Part shown: positions 36,068 through 43,835 of the stretch, one piece after another
How positions within the stretch are numbered: the stretch's first letter is position 1
Layout: the number at the start of each line of letters is the position of its first letter
NCBI GenBank assembly: GCA_964548175.1
Contig: CAZJQS010000005.1
Coordinates: 72,512-136,511, forward strand
Source: JANQPA01 sp964548175
GTDB lineage: Bacteria > Bacteroidota > Bacteroidia > Chitinophagales > Saprospiraceae
DNA: 64,000 nucleotides
Direction: 5' to 3'
Program-made: the position numbers and the translations under genes
Notes under the pieces: generated by a model
What the model was told of the DNA's origin: nothing
Seen by the model: the letters and a program-made list of their open reading frames with translations, nothing else
Database searches by the model: none

Positions 36068-37789
36068 ATGAATCTCAAGAAATTTATACCACTATTTGAT
36101 TGGCTGTCTCAATATAGAGGAGACCAATTAAAAGGTGACTTATCCGCAGGCTTAACGGTCGGAGTGATGTTGATACCGCAAGGAATGGCTTATGCGATGA
36201 TTGCCGGTCTTCCTCCCATTTACGGATTATATGCCTCTACGATACCATTGATTATTTATGCCGTTTTCGGCACCAGCCGCCAGTTGGCGGTAGGCCCGGT
36301 AGCGATGGTTTCGCTGCTGACAGCTGCCGGCATCGGAGCTATGGCCGGAGGGGGATCTGAGACCTACATTGCGCTGGCCATTGCACTAGCACTCTTTGTG
36401 GGTATTATTCAGTTTTCTCTTGGTGTTTTCCGGCTGGGATTTTTAGTAAACTTTCTTTCTCACCCTGTGATCAGCGGATTTACTTCGGCGGCGGCTTTGA
36501 TCATCGGGCTTTCTCAGTTAAAACATTTGCTGGGAGTTGATCTGGCGCGGAGTCATCACGTTCACGAGATCGTCATTCAGGCGGTGGAGCGTTTTGGTGA
36601 GGTCAACTGGATTACGCTTGCCGTCGGTTTAGCCGGTATCGGACTGATCGTTTTTGTCAAGCGTGTCAATAAAGCCATACCGGGGCCTTTGCTGGCCGTG
36701 GTTTTTGGGATTTTAGCCGTTTGGGGATTAGGGCTGACCGAACAGGGCGTCAAGATCGTAGGAGAAGTTCCTAAAGGATTGCCTTCCTTTGGCGTACCTA
36801 CCTTTAGCTGGGATCAGGCTCAGGCGCTCATACCCATTGCCCTGACGATCTCCCTCGTGTCTTTCATGGAGAGTATTGCTGTGGCTAAGGCCATTCAAGC
36901 CAAGCATAAGAACTATAAAGTCATTCCTAATCAGGAATTGGTGTCCTTAGGTCTGGCCAATATAGGCGGCGCCTTTTTCCAGTCTTATCCCACAACGGGA
37001 GGTTTCTCCCGTACTGCCGTTAATGATCAGGCAGGCGCCAAAACAGGTATGGCTTCGATAATCAGCGCCGTGCTGATCATTTTAACCTTGTTGTTCTTAA
37101 CTCCTCTGTTTTACTACCTGCCCAAGGCTATCCTGGCTTCGGTTATCATGGTCGCGGTATTCGGCCTGATCGATTTCAAGGAAGTCAAATATCTGTGGAA
37201 AACCAACAGGGTGGATTTTGCCATGCTGATCGTTACCTTCGTCGCAACCCTCAGCCTGGGCATCGAGCAGGGTATCGGCGTTGGGGTGATCCTATCGCTG
37301 GTAATGGTGATCTATCGCACCACCAGACCACACTATGCTATCTTGGGGAAAGTCCCCGGCACCACCTTCTACCGGAACGTAGAACGATTTGAAGGGCTGG
37401 AGACCCGTGACGACCTGCTGATCCTTCGATTTGACGCTCAGCTGTATTTTGCAAATACCAACTTTTTCAGAGATGTACTTCTGGATGAGATCGTTAAGCG
37501 TAAAAAAACGTTAAAGGCTGTCCTGATCGTGGCCGAAAGCATCAACTATGTAGACAGCAGCGCTATGCACGCCTTAAAAGAAATTGTAGAAGATTGCAAG
37601 AACAATGGGATTAAAGTTCTTTTCTCAGGCGTAAAAGGCCCTGTAAGAGACGCCATGGCCAAATCCAACCTGGTCAGCGCTGTCGGTGAAGATCATTTCT
37701 TTATGAGTATACAAGAGGCCGTCGATGCTTTTGTAGCCGAAGCCGATAAAGCCGGTATGCAGTCCTACGTACTTCAGACAAACGTCTAG
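36068..37789 (+). CDS. SulP-family transporter with STAS domain (sulfate permease type)
   Basis: 573 residues. Membrane core with LSAGLTVGVMLIPQGMAYAMIAGLPPIYGLYAS, the SulP signature, and PTTGGFSRTAVNDQAGAKTG in the conserved gate region. STAS domain at ~430-550 (LLILRFDAQLYFANTNFFRD, VDSSAMHALKEI). It is more like sulfate permeases than the carbonic-anhydrase-linked SulP at 20740. The operator upstream and the MBL-rhodanese gene downstream suggest a role in sulfate movement during sulfur oxidation (inference). A strong terminator follows 40 bp later. Confidence 0.9.
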   Translation: MNLKKFIPLFDWLSQYRGDQLKGDLSAGLTVGVMLIPQGMAYAMIAGLPPIYGLYASTIPLIIYAVFGTSRQLAVGPVAMVSLLTAAGIGAMAGGGSETYIALAIALALFVGIIQFSLGVFRLGFLVNFLSHPVISGFTSAAALIIGLSQLKHLLGVDLARSHHVHEIVIQAVERFGEVNWITLAVGLAGIGLIVFVKRVNKAIPGPLLAVVFGILAVWGLGLTEQGVKIVGEVPKGLPSFGVPTFSWDQAQALIPIALTISLVSFMESIAVAKAIQAKHKNYKVIPNQELVSLGLANIGGAFFQSYPTTGGFSRTAVNDQAGAKTGMASIISAVLIILTLLFLTPLFYYLPKAILASVIMVAVFGLIDFKEVKYLWKTNRVDFAMLIVTFVATLSLGIEQGIGVGVILSLVMVIYRTTRPHYAILGKVPGTTFYRNVERFEGLETRDDLLILRFDAQLYFANTNFFRDVLLDEIVKRKKTLKAVLIVAESINYVDSSAMHALKEIVEDCKNNGIKVLFSGVKGPVRDAMAKSNLVSAVGEDHFFMSIQEAVDAFVAEADKAGMQSYVLQTNV

Positions 37790-37828
37790 AAAGGCGAGGC
37801 TACGGCCTTTGTAAAAAGACGTATTTAG

Positions 37829-37885
37829 ATACTTAGAGGTCATCTGCCGCCCAAAGGACGGCAGATGACCTCTAAGTATTTTTGT
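37829..37885 (+). terminator. Strong terminator after the SulP gene
   Basis: Perfect 21-bp arms (37829-37849 / 37859-37879, containing AGGTCATCTGCCG) around CCCAAAGGA, followed by TTTTTG. Confidence 0.85.
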
Positions 37886-37971
37886 TTAAACCTTACCCTA
37901 GAGTGCTTAATGACTTGTAGCCTGCCGCAAGCAGGAACGTTCATGGATTATGGTCATTTTCAATTCAGGCG

Positions 37972-38009
37972 GTGACAAAAGTCACTGGTTTTCACTGACA
38001 AAAGTCAGT
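37972..38009 (+). promoter_or_regulatory. Two upstream Crp/Fnr-like palindromes
   Basis: GTGACAAAAGTCAC (37972-37985) and ACTGACAAAAGTCAGT (37994-38009) are perfect palindromes with TGA-N6-TCA cores. Their centres are 23 bp apart, and the second is 22 bp from the proximal palindrome at 38016, so all three face nearly the same side of the helix. Confidence 0.6.
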
Positions 38010-38015
38010 TTTAAA

Positions 38016-38060
38016 AGTGATACTCATCACTAAACCCGTTATTCAGCCGTCTTAAATTTG
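38016..38060 (+). promoter_or_regulatory. Crp/Fnr-like operator and TAAATTTG promoter of the first MBL-rhodanese gene
   Basis: AGTGATACTCATCACT (38016-38031) is a perfect palindrome. Its centre is 29.5 bp before TAAATTTG (38053-38060), the same distance as at the SulP promoter. The bases after both boxes are also alike (TTTGTAATCGTA versus TTTGTAGCCGTA). The leader to the start codon is ~170 bp. Confidence 0.7.
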
Positions 38061-38230
38061 TAATCGTATTCAGAAACGAAACAAAAAGGGGTAAACGTCT
38101 TAAAAAAAGGAAAATAGTTTTCTACTTCGGAAAGAAAATATTTACCTCTGCAATTCGGGCGAGAATTTTTTTTGTTTTTTTATATGAATACATGTTCATA
38201 AGTTCATTTTAAAACTAAAATTCATAAACT

Positions 38231-39640
38231 ATGGAGGTAGAACAAATCTATACCGGTTGCTTAGCAGAAGCGGCCTATTATATTGAGAGCGATGGTGAAG
38301 CAGTCATTATAGACCCACTTCGCGAAACAGCCCCATACATTGAGCGTGCGGAAACTGACGGAGCAAAGATCAAGTATGTACTGGAGACGCACTTTCACGC
38401 GGATTTTGTATCCGGTCACCTGGATTTATCTAATAAGACCGGTGCGACCATCGTATTTGGCCCTACTGCCAGGCCTAATTTTGAGGCACATGTTGCAGAA
38501 GATGGAGAGATCCTGAAAGTTGGAAAAGCGACAATCAAGGTATTACACACTCCAGGACATACAATGGAGTCCACGACATATTTGCTGAGAGACGAAGAAG
38601 GCAAGGACTATGCGATCTTTACCGGCGACACTTTATTCCTGGGAGACGTAGGTCGTCCTGACCTGGCCGTAAAAACGGACTTGTCCCGTGAAGACCTGGC
38701 CGGCTATCTGTTTGAGAGCCTGCGCAATAAGATCATGCCTCTGGCTGATGACGTAATCGTTTATCCTGGGCATGGCGCCGGTTCGGCCTGCGGTAAAAAA
38801 ATGAGTAAAGAAACTTGGGGTTACCTGGGTGAACAAAAGAAGACCAACTATGCACTTAGGGCGGATATGTCTAAGAAAGAGTTTGTTAAGGAAGTGACCG
38901 AAGGCCTTGTTGATCCTCCGCAGTACTTCCCTAAAAATGCCGTGATGAACAAGATGGGCTATGAAAGCATTGACGATGTGTTGGCTAAAGGCCTTAATCC
39001 GCTTAGCGTCAGAGCCTTCAAAGCTGCGTGGGAAGGAGAGGAAGCATTGGTTATTGACACTCGTCATCAAGACGATTTCGTTAAAGGATTCATTCCTGGT
39101 TCTATCTTTATTGGTATTGATGACAATTTCGCTACCTGGGTCGGTACTTTGATCCCTGACCTGCAGCAGCCCATTCTTTTCGTAGCCGATCCCGGCCGTG
39201 AAGAAGAAGTGGTGACCAGAATGGCCCGGGTCGGTTATGATAATCCGATCGGGTATCTGGAAGGCAGCTTCGGCGCCTGGAAGGCGGCGGGAGAAGAAGT
39301 CGACACTCTTGATGAGGTAACTGCGGAAGAATTTGCCAAGCGCTTTAAAGAAGGCGTCAATACACTGGATGTCCGTCGCTCCAGCGAATATGATGCACAG
39401 CACGTTCAGGGGGCTCAGAACTTCCCGCTGGATTTCATCAATAAGAACATGAGCCAGGTGAAAAAAGACAAGGAGTACTACCTGCACTGTGCAGGCGGTT
39501 ATCGCTCCGTGATCGCAGCTTCTATTCTCAGATCACGCGGCTTCGAGGACCTGGTGAATATTAAAGGAGGATTCAAAGCATTAGTAGAAGCAGACAAGCT
39601 TCCGCTAACTGAATTCCAGGAACAAATTACTGAGCTTTAA
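38231..39640 (+). CDS. Metallo-beta-lactamase/double-rhodanese fusion (persulfide dioxygenase-like), copy 1
   Basis: 469 residues. Residues 1-~240 form an ETHE1/glyoxalase-II-like MBL domain: LETHFHADF (metal His at 54), HTPGHT and FTGDTLFLGD supply the His-His-Asp iron triad of persulfide dioxygenases. Rhodanese domain 1 (~250-350) has Asp where the catalytic Cys should be (VADPGREEEV), so it is probably structural. Rhodanese domain 2 (~360-460) has an intact YLHCAGGYRS. The enzyme probably oxidises glutathione- or protein-bound persulfide to sulfite and hands over sulfur. It has a close paralogue at 41681. Confidence 0.88.
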   Translation: MEVEQIYTGCLAEAAYYIESDGEAVIIDPLRETAPYIERAETDGAKIKYVLETHFHADFVSGHLDLSNKTGATIVFGPTARPNFEAHVAEDGEILKVGKATIKVLHTPGHTMESTTYLLRDEEGKDYAIFTGDTLFLGDVGRPDLAVKTDLSREDLAGYLFESLRNKIMPLADDVIVYPGHGAGSACGKKMSKETWGYLGEQKKTNYALRADMSKKEFVKEVTEGLVDPPQYFPKNAVMNKMGYESIDDVLAKGLNPLSVRAFKAAWEGEEALVIDTRHQDDFVKGFIPGSIFIGIDDNFATWVGTLIPDLQQPILFVADPGREEEVVTRMARVGYDNPIGYLEGSFGAWKAAGEEVDTLDEVTAEEFAKRFKEGVNTLDVRRSSEYDAQHVQGAQNFPLDFINKNMSQVKKDKEYYLHCAGGYRSVIAASILRSRGFEDLVNIKGGFKALVEADKLPLTEFQEQITEL

Positions 39641-39683
39641 TCAACAATAAAGAAACGGTATAAATTGTTCGATTTTCATTGGT

Positions 39684-39720
39684 AGGGTTGATTTTTTAAT
39701 CAACCCTTTCTTTTATTTAT
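39684..39720 (+). terminator. Terminator after MBL-rhodanese copy 1
   Basis: AGGGTTGATT pairs with AATCAACCCT around TTTT, then TTCTTTTATTTAT. Confidence 0.8.
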
Positions 39721-39742
39721 GATTTTTGTCAAAGTCACAGAC

Positions 39743-39754
39743 TGACATCTCTCA
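39743..39754 (+). promoter_or_regulatory. Possible weak Crp/Fnr-like half-palindrome
   Basis: TGACATCTCTCA has the TGA-N6-TCA core. The position 29.5 bp downstream reads CATCTTAG, only a poor match to TAnnTTTG. It may be a degenerate site before the CBS gene. Confidence 0.25.
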
Positions 39755-39815
39755 TTGTTATTCCTTCTATAGAATCGCATCTTAGTGCATGAGTAATAAA
39801 GCATACTATGATGGG

Positions 39816-39872
39816 TGTGTGAAAAGCCATTTTACTTGCCTGGCTTTGACAGATCAGGGGGCTTTTCACACA
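39816..39872. repeat. 13-bp inverted repeat with GTGTGAAAAGCC arms
   Basis: TGTGTGAAAAGCC (39816-39828) and GGCTTTTCACACA (39860-39872) are perfect arms around a 31-bp loop. The arm resembles the outer arm of repeat element A (GGTTGTGTGAAGAGTC) and the smaller repeat at 46805. It lies in the 348-bp gap between MBL-rhodanese 1 and the first CBS gene. Confidence 0.6.
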
Positions 39873-39988
39873 ACTCAGAAGTTCGAAGGCATCTTGATGA
39901 ACGTCCGACAATGTGAAGCGGACTTTATTTAGGTTTTCGATAAGCCAATTACCAAACAGCCATCATATGGGTGGGTAAAAATCGAATT

Positions 39989-40444
39989 ATGGAAAAGACA
40001 TTTCAAATACCAGTTTCAGAAATCATGACCCGGGAACTGATCATAGTATCTCCGGAGGATAAGCTGACGAAAGTGGATGAAATCTTTCAGGCCAATAACA
40101 TTCACCACATTCCTGTAGTAAGTGAAGAAGGCAATTTATGCGGCATCATGAGCAAGGAAGATTTTAGAAAGGTTAACCATATGCTCAGCCTTTTTGACGC
40201 ACAAAAATACAACGAGTACAATAAAAGGCTTTATAAAGCCATATCCGTCAAAGAGGTAATGACCTGTAAAGTGGCTACGCTGCACCCCAAAGACACCCTT
40301 ACCGTGGCCGCAGGAATTTTGCAGGAAAACCTGTTTCACGCCCTTCCTGTTGTGGATAACGGCGTTCTGGTAGGTCTGGTCACCACCTATGACCTGTTGA
40401 ACTACTGCTTAAAAGATCAGGTATACCTGCAAAGCAGATCATAG
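39989..40444 (+). CDS. Tandem CBS-domain protein, copy 1
   Basis: 151 residues from the ATG at 39989, chosen because it aligns with the paralogue's start (MEKTFQIPVSEIMT versus MDPRFQVPLSDLMT). A GTG at 39971 in frame is possible. Two CBS motifs: VSEIMTRELIIVSPEDKLTKVDEIF...HHIPVV and VKEVMTCKVATLHPKDTLTVAAGIL...HALPVV. Such pairs bind adenine nucleotides and sense energy state or tune partner proteins. No fused enzyme, so it should act in trans, perhaps on nearby transport or sulfur enzymes (inference). Confidence 0.88.
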   Translation: MEKTFQIPVSEIMTRELIIVSPEDKLTKVDEIFQANNIHHIPVVSEEGNLCGIMSKEDFRKVNHMLSLFDAQKYNEYNKRLYKAISVKEVMTCKVATLHPKDTLTVAAGILQENLFHALPVVDNGVLVGLVTTYDLLNYCLKDQVYLQSRS

Positions 40445-40521
40445 CCCTTATTCATCCTATTAACATAGAGGGGTTCCGGAAAGGATCTTGCTTTTTTGGA
40501 ACCCCCTCAAAAAAAGAGATT

Positions 40522-40947
40522 ATGGATCCACGATTTCAAGTACCGTTATCCGACTTAATGACCGGCGATCTGATCTGCCTCCAGCCGGAGGACGGCCTCG
40601 AAAAGGTTGATGATATTTTTGACAATTATACCATTCATCACATTCCCGTAGTCGATGAGGAGCAAAAATTAGTGGGCATCCTTAGCCGGATAGATTTCCT
40701 GAAAGCCAATCACCTTTTCAGCCTCTTCAATGAAAGCCTGTATCACGAACTTACAGTAGCAGATATTATGACGGAAGGAGTAACAACCGCCGGACCGGGT
40801 GACACCATCGCACTCGCTTTGGGCATTTTTCAGCAGAATCTGATCCGGGCCCTTCCCATCGTTGAAGATGAAAAATTAGTCGGCCTCGTTACTACGTATG
40901 ACATCCTGGATTACTTTATTAACGAAAATGCTTATGCCAAAGCATAG
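40522..40947 (+). CDS. Tandem CBS-domain protein, copy 2
   Basis: 141 residues, clearly a tandem paralogue of the gene 77 bp upstream: LSDLMTGDLICLQPEDGLEKVDDIF...HHIPVVDEEQKLVGILSR and VADIMTEGVTTAGPGDTIALALGIF...RALPIV. Both CBS motifs are intact. The gap to copy 1 holds a GAGGGGTTCC/GGAACCCCCTC hairpin without a T tract on this strand. It is close to, or just overlaps, a possible early start of the next gene. Confidence 0.87.
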   Translation: MDPRFQVPLSDLMTGDLICLQPEDGLEKVDDIFDNYTIHHIPVVDEEQKLVGILSRIDFLKANHLFSLFNESLYHELTVADIMTEGVTTAGPGDTIALALGIFQQNLIRALPIVEDEKLVGLVTTYDILDYFINENAYAKA

Positions 40948-41036
40948 TGGTAAGAGGACCGGATGCTCAAAAGGCGCCCGGTCTTCTTCTTATGCACCGA
41001 AATTCAATTGATTCATTTTATAAAAATATTAGTGCT

Positions 41037-41432
41037 ATGGATATATTAGCCAATGTATACGGTGCTTTCCAAACGCTTCACCTCGATCACCAGCTCTGGA
41101 ATAACGAGCTCAGCTTCTACAAAGATGAGGTGAATATTTTCGAAAGCTACCTGGAGGAATTTGTCAAAAAAGCAGAAGATCATAAAGACCTGATGGCCGA
41201 CCTTGAACACTTCCAAAACCAATTTATCCGCCAAAAAGAAGTAATCGACCAACTCAAGCACGATATCGGTCTGAGCGAGCAAAAGCTAAGTAAAGAAATT
41301 CAACAAGGCGTCCGCATGACGGACGAAGATAAAATCAGGCATGAACAAACCCGCGAAAGAATAGAGACTTTCCGCAAGATCTACCGGGAGCTCAAAATCG
41401 AATTCTACGGGTACATGACCAAATGGAATTGA
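41037..41432 (+). CDS. Small coiled-coil protein of unknown function
   Basis: 131 residues from the ATG at 41037 (MDILANVYGAF). The frame is open from 40947, with other ATGs at 40947 and 40992, so the start is uncertain. The protein is almost wholly helical and charged, with heptad-like stretches (QNQFIRQKEVIDQLKHDI, EQKLSKEIQQG, RIETFRKIYRELKIEFYG). I do not recognise it. Its place between CBS proteins and an MBL-rhodanese suggests a shared regulatory unit. A weak hairpin with a T-rich tail follows at 41549-41580. Confidence 0.65.
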   Translation: MDILANVYGAFQTLHLDHQLWNNELSFYKDEVNIFESYLEEFVKKAEDHKDLMADLEHFQNQFIRQKEVIDQLKHDIGLSEQKLSKEIQQGVRMTDEDKIRHEQTRERIETFRKIYRELKIEFYGYMTKWN

Positions 41433-41548
41433 TCTATAAACTAAGTCCAGGTGGTGTTTAATCGTCCACACTATAAAGTCTGGAAAGTCAAAAGAGACTG
41501 GACTGCTTAAGTACCGGTTTTGAATCTTTCTACAGTCTTTTCCAAGGG

Positions 41549-41582
41549 GGATGATCCATGTAAGTGGGTTATCCTTCTTTTG
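41549..41582 (+). terminator. Weak terminator-like hairpin
   Basis: GGATGATCC pairs with GGGTTATCC (two wobbles) and is followed by TTCTTTTGTTTG, 117 bp after the coiled-coil gene. Confidence 0.4.
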
Positions 41583-41680
41583 TTTGTTCTGGCAGGCGCC
41601 AAATTTTTAGCGGTAAAATATGAATGTATTATCATATTTACGTATTTTGAGTTTCAGGTACCAAATTAAAAAAAGCCATT

Positions 41681-43132
41681 ATGAAAGTCGAACAGATCTA
41701 TACCGGCTGCCTGGCCGCTGCAGCCTATTATATTGAAAGCGAAGGCGAGGCCGTCATTATCGACCCGCTTCGCGAAAGCCAGCCTTACCTGGAGAAACTC
41801 AAAAGGGAGGGCGCCCGCTTAAAGTACATTTTCGAAACCCACTTTCATGCCGATTTTGTTTCCGGTCACCTGGATCTAGCCAAAAAAACCGGCGCTACCA
41901 TTGTATTCGGCCCTACTGCCAAGACTGCATTTGAAAAGCATGAGGCCAGGGATGGTGAAGAAATAACGCTGGGGAAAGTCAGCTTCACCGTATTGCATAC
42001 GCCTGGCCATACGCCGGAGAGCACCACCTATTTACTGCGAGACGAAAACGGAAAGGACCACGCTATTTTTACCGGTGATACTTTATTCATCGGGGACGTC
42101 GGCCGTCCTGATCTGGCTCAGAAATCTGGCAGCATTACTAAGGAAGACCTAGCGGGCTGGCTTTACGACAGCCTGCGCAACAAGATCATGCCCCTCGCTG
42201 ATGACGTGATCGTTTATCCAGCCCACGGCGCCGGCTCTGCCTGTGGAAAAAATATGAGCAGTGATACCTGGGATACGCTCGGTAATCAAAAGAAGACCAA
42301 CTATGCTTTGCGAGCAGATATGACGAGGGAGGAGTTCATTCAGGAAGTAACCGAGGGCCTTATGCCGCCGCCGCAGTACTTCGCCAAAAATGCCAAACTG
42401 AACAAAACTGGATACGGCAGCATCGATGAGGTGCTGGAAAAAGGAGCGCTTCCCCTGTCTCCTGAACAGTTTGAGCAGATCGTGGAAAATGAGGGCGCTT
42501 TGATTTTAGACACAAGGGATAAGGAGGTATTCAAAGACGGATTTATTCCCAACTCGATCTTCATCGGATTGGACGGCGCCTTTGCACCCTGGGTAGGCGC
42601 CCTGATCGTGGATTTACAACAGCCCATCGTTGTGCTAACAGATGCAGGCCGCGAAGAGGAAGTGGTCACCCGCCTGGCCCGGGTGGGATACGATAATACC
42701 CTGGGTTATTTAGATGGCGGTATTGAGGTCTGGAAAGCGGCAGGCAAGGAAATAGATACCATCAAATCCATTTCTGCAGAAACTTTGGCGGAAGAATTAC
42801 AAAAGGGATCAAACAGCCGCCTGCTGGATGTGCGCAAGCCTACCGAGTTTTTGTCGCACCATCTGCAAAATGCCGAAAACTTTCCCCTGGATTACGTGAA
42901 CAATAACATGCATAAGCTGGATCGTAAGAAAGGTTTTTATCTTTATTGCCGGAGTGGCTACCGTTCTATGATCATGGCCTCTATTCTTAAAGCAAGAGGA
43001 TACAACAATATTATCGACATAGCTGAAGGCTGGGGAGACCTCGAAAAGAGCAGCATCCCAAAATCGGAATACCTATGCCCGACTACTTTACAGCAGGAGG
43101 ATCTTGATGCAGCGCTCAAGGCCGTAGCATAA
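41681..43132 (+). CDS. Metallo-beta-lactamase/double-rhodanese fusion, copy 2
   Basis: 483 residues, the same architecture as the gene at 38231 and highly similar throughout (MKVEQIYTGCLAAAAYYIES; FETHFHADFVSGHLDLAKKT; HTPGHT; FTGDTLFIGD). Rhodanese 1 again lacks Cys (VLTDAGREEEV), rhodanese 2 has YLYCRSGYRS, a more canonical loop than copy 1 (YLHCAGGYRS). The two copies flank the CBS/coiled-coil genes. It would form sulfite from persulfides. A 100-bp gap separates it from the heme lipoprotein gene. Confidence 0.88.
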   Translation: MKVEQIYTGCLAAAAYYIESEGEAVIIDPLRESQPYLEKLKREGARLKYIFETHFHADFVSGHLDLAKKTGATIVFGPTAKTAFEKHEARDGEEITLGKVSFTVLHTPGHTPESTTYLLRDENGKDHAIFTGDTLFIGDVGRPDLAQKSGSITKEDLAGWLYDSLRNKIMPLADDVIVYPAHGAGSACGKNMSSDTWDTLGNQKKTNYALRADMTREEFIQEVTEGLMPPPQYFAKNAKLNKTGYGSIDEVLEKGALPLSPEQFEQIVENEGALILDTRDKEVFKDGFIPNSIFIGLDGAFAPWVGALIVDLQQPIVVLTDAGREEEVVTRLARVGYDNTLGYLDGGIEVWKAAGKEIDTIKSISAETLAEELQKGSNSRLLDVRKPTEFLSHHLQNAENFPLDYVNNNMHKLDRKKGFYLYCRSGYRSMIMASILKARGYNNIIDIAEGWGDLEKSSIPKSEYLCPTTLQQEDLDAALKAVA

Positions 43133-43232
43133 ACTATAAAAAACGGAGGTTGTGAAAGTAGCTGTTTTGCTGCCGACTAGCCGGCAGCAAAATGACTACC
43201 CTCCTTTTGGAAGGTTCCAACTATTAATTTCT

Positions 43233-43835
43233 ATGAAATACATCACTTTATTCTTTCTTATTTTCATTTTAGGTTGTGGCAACGACACTTCCCGGCAAGA
43301 AGAAGCCCCTGATGGCGGTCTTTCACAGGAAGAAACCCAACAATACCTGGACCGAGGAGCAGAGGTCGTCGGACTTGTCGGCAGCACCTTGATCGGAAAG
43401 TTAAAGGGAGTGCTGGAGAGCGGCGTTCCCATAGATTCGGCCGTTCGGTACTGCAATACCATTGCCTATCCGTTGGTAGATACCTTGGCCGGCGACAAAG
43501 CCGTCAAGGTAAAAAGAGTAAGTGAGAAATACCGCAACCCTCTCGACCGCCCTTCCCCGCAGGAGAGCGCAATTTTGGCTGATTTTAATAAGTATACAGA
43601 AACAGAACAGTCCATTCCTGACCCGATCCTGAAACCGGTTGACGCCAATACCATCGGTTATTATCAGCCGATCATGACGATGAAGCTTTGCCTGAACTGC
43701 CATGGGGTCGTCGGGGAGGATGTGAAAACAGAACATTACGAGGTCATCAAAGAATTGTATCCGCAAGACAAAGCGGTCGGATATCAGGAAGGCAATCTGA
43801 GAGGAATGTGGGTGGTTTATCTGAAAAAAATATGA
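43233..43835 (+). CDS. DUF3365-type heme lipoprotein
   Basis: 200 residues from the ATG at 43233, whose signal peptide ends in the lipobox ILGCG. The frame is open from 43152, but the extra part is not signal-like. The mature domain resembles DUF3365 (Tll0287-like): SAVRYCNTIAYPLVDTLAG, then KYRNPLDRPSPQE and one CLNCHG heme-binding motif followed by GNLRGMWVVYL. A membrane-tethered redox sensor or electron carrier is likely. Its stop overlaps the next start (ATGA), so translation of the two is coupled. Confidence 0.82.
   Translation: MKYITLFFLIFILGCGNDTSRQEEAPDGGLSQEETQQYLDRGAEVVGLVGSTLIGKLKGVLESGVPIDSAVRYCNTIAYPLVDTLAGDKAVKVKRVSEKYRNPLDRPSPQESAILADFNKYTETEQSIPDPILKPVDANTIGYYQPIMTMKLCLNCHGVVGEDVKTEHYEVIKELYPQDKAVGYQEGNLRGMWVVYLKKI

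Noticed and set aside
38016..38060. Reading the TGA-N6-TCA palindromes as transcription terminators
   Set aside because: The arms are only 5-6 bp, no T tract follows, and the spacing to the promoter boxes is fixed at two loci, which fits operators better.
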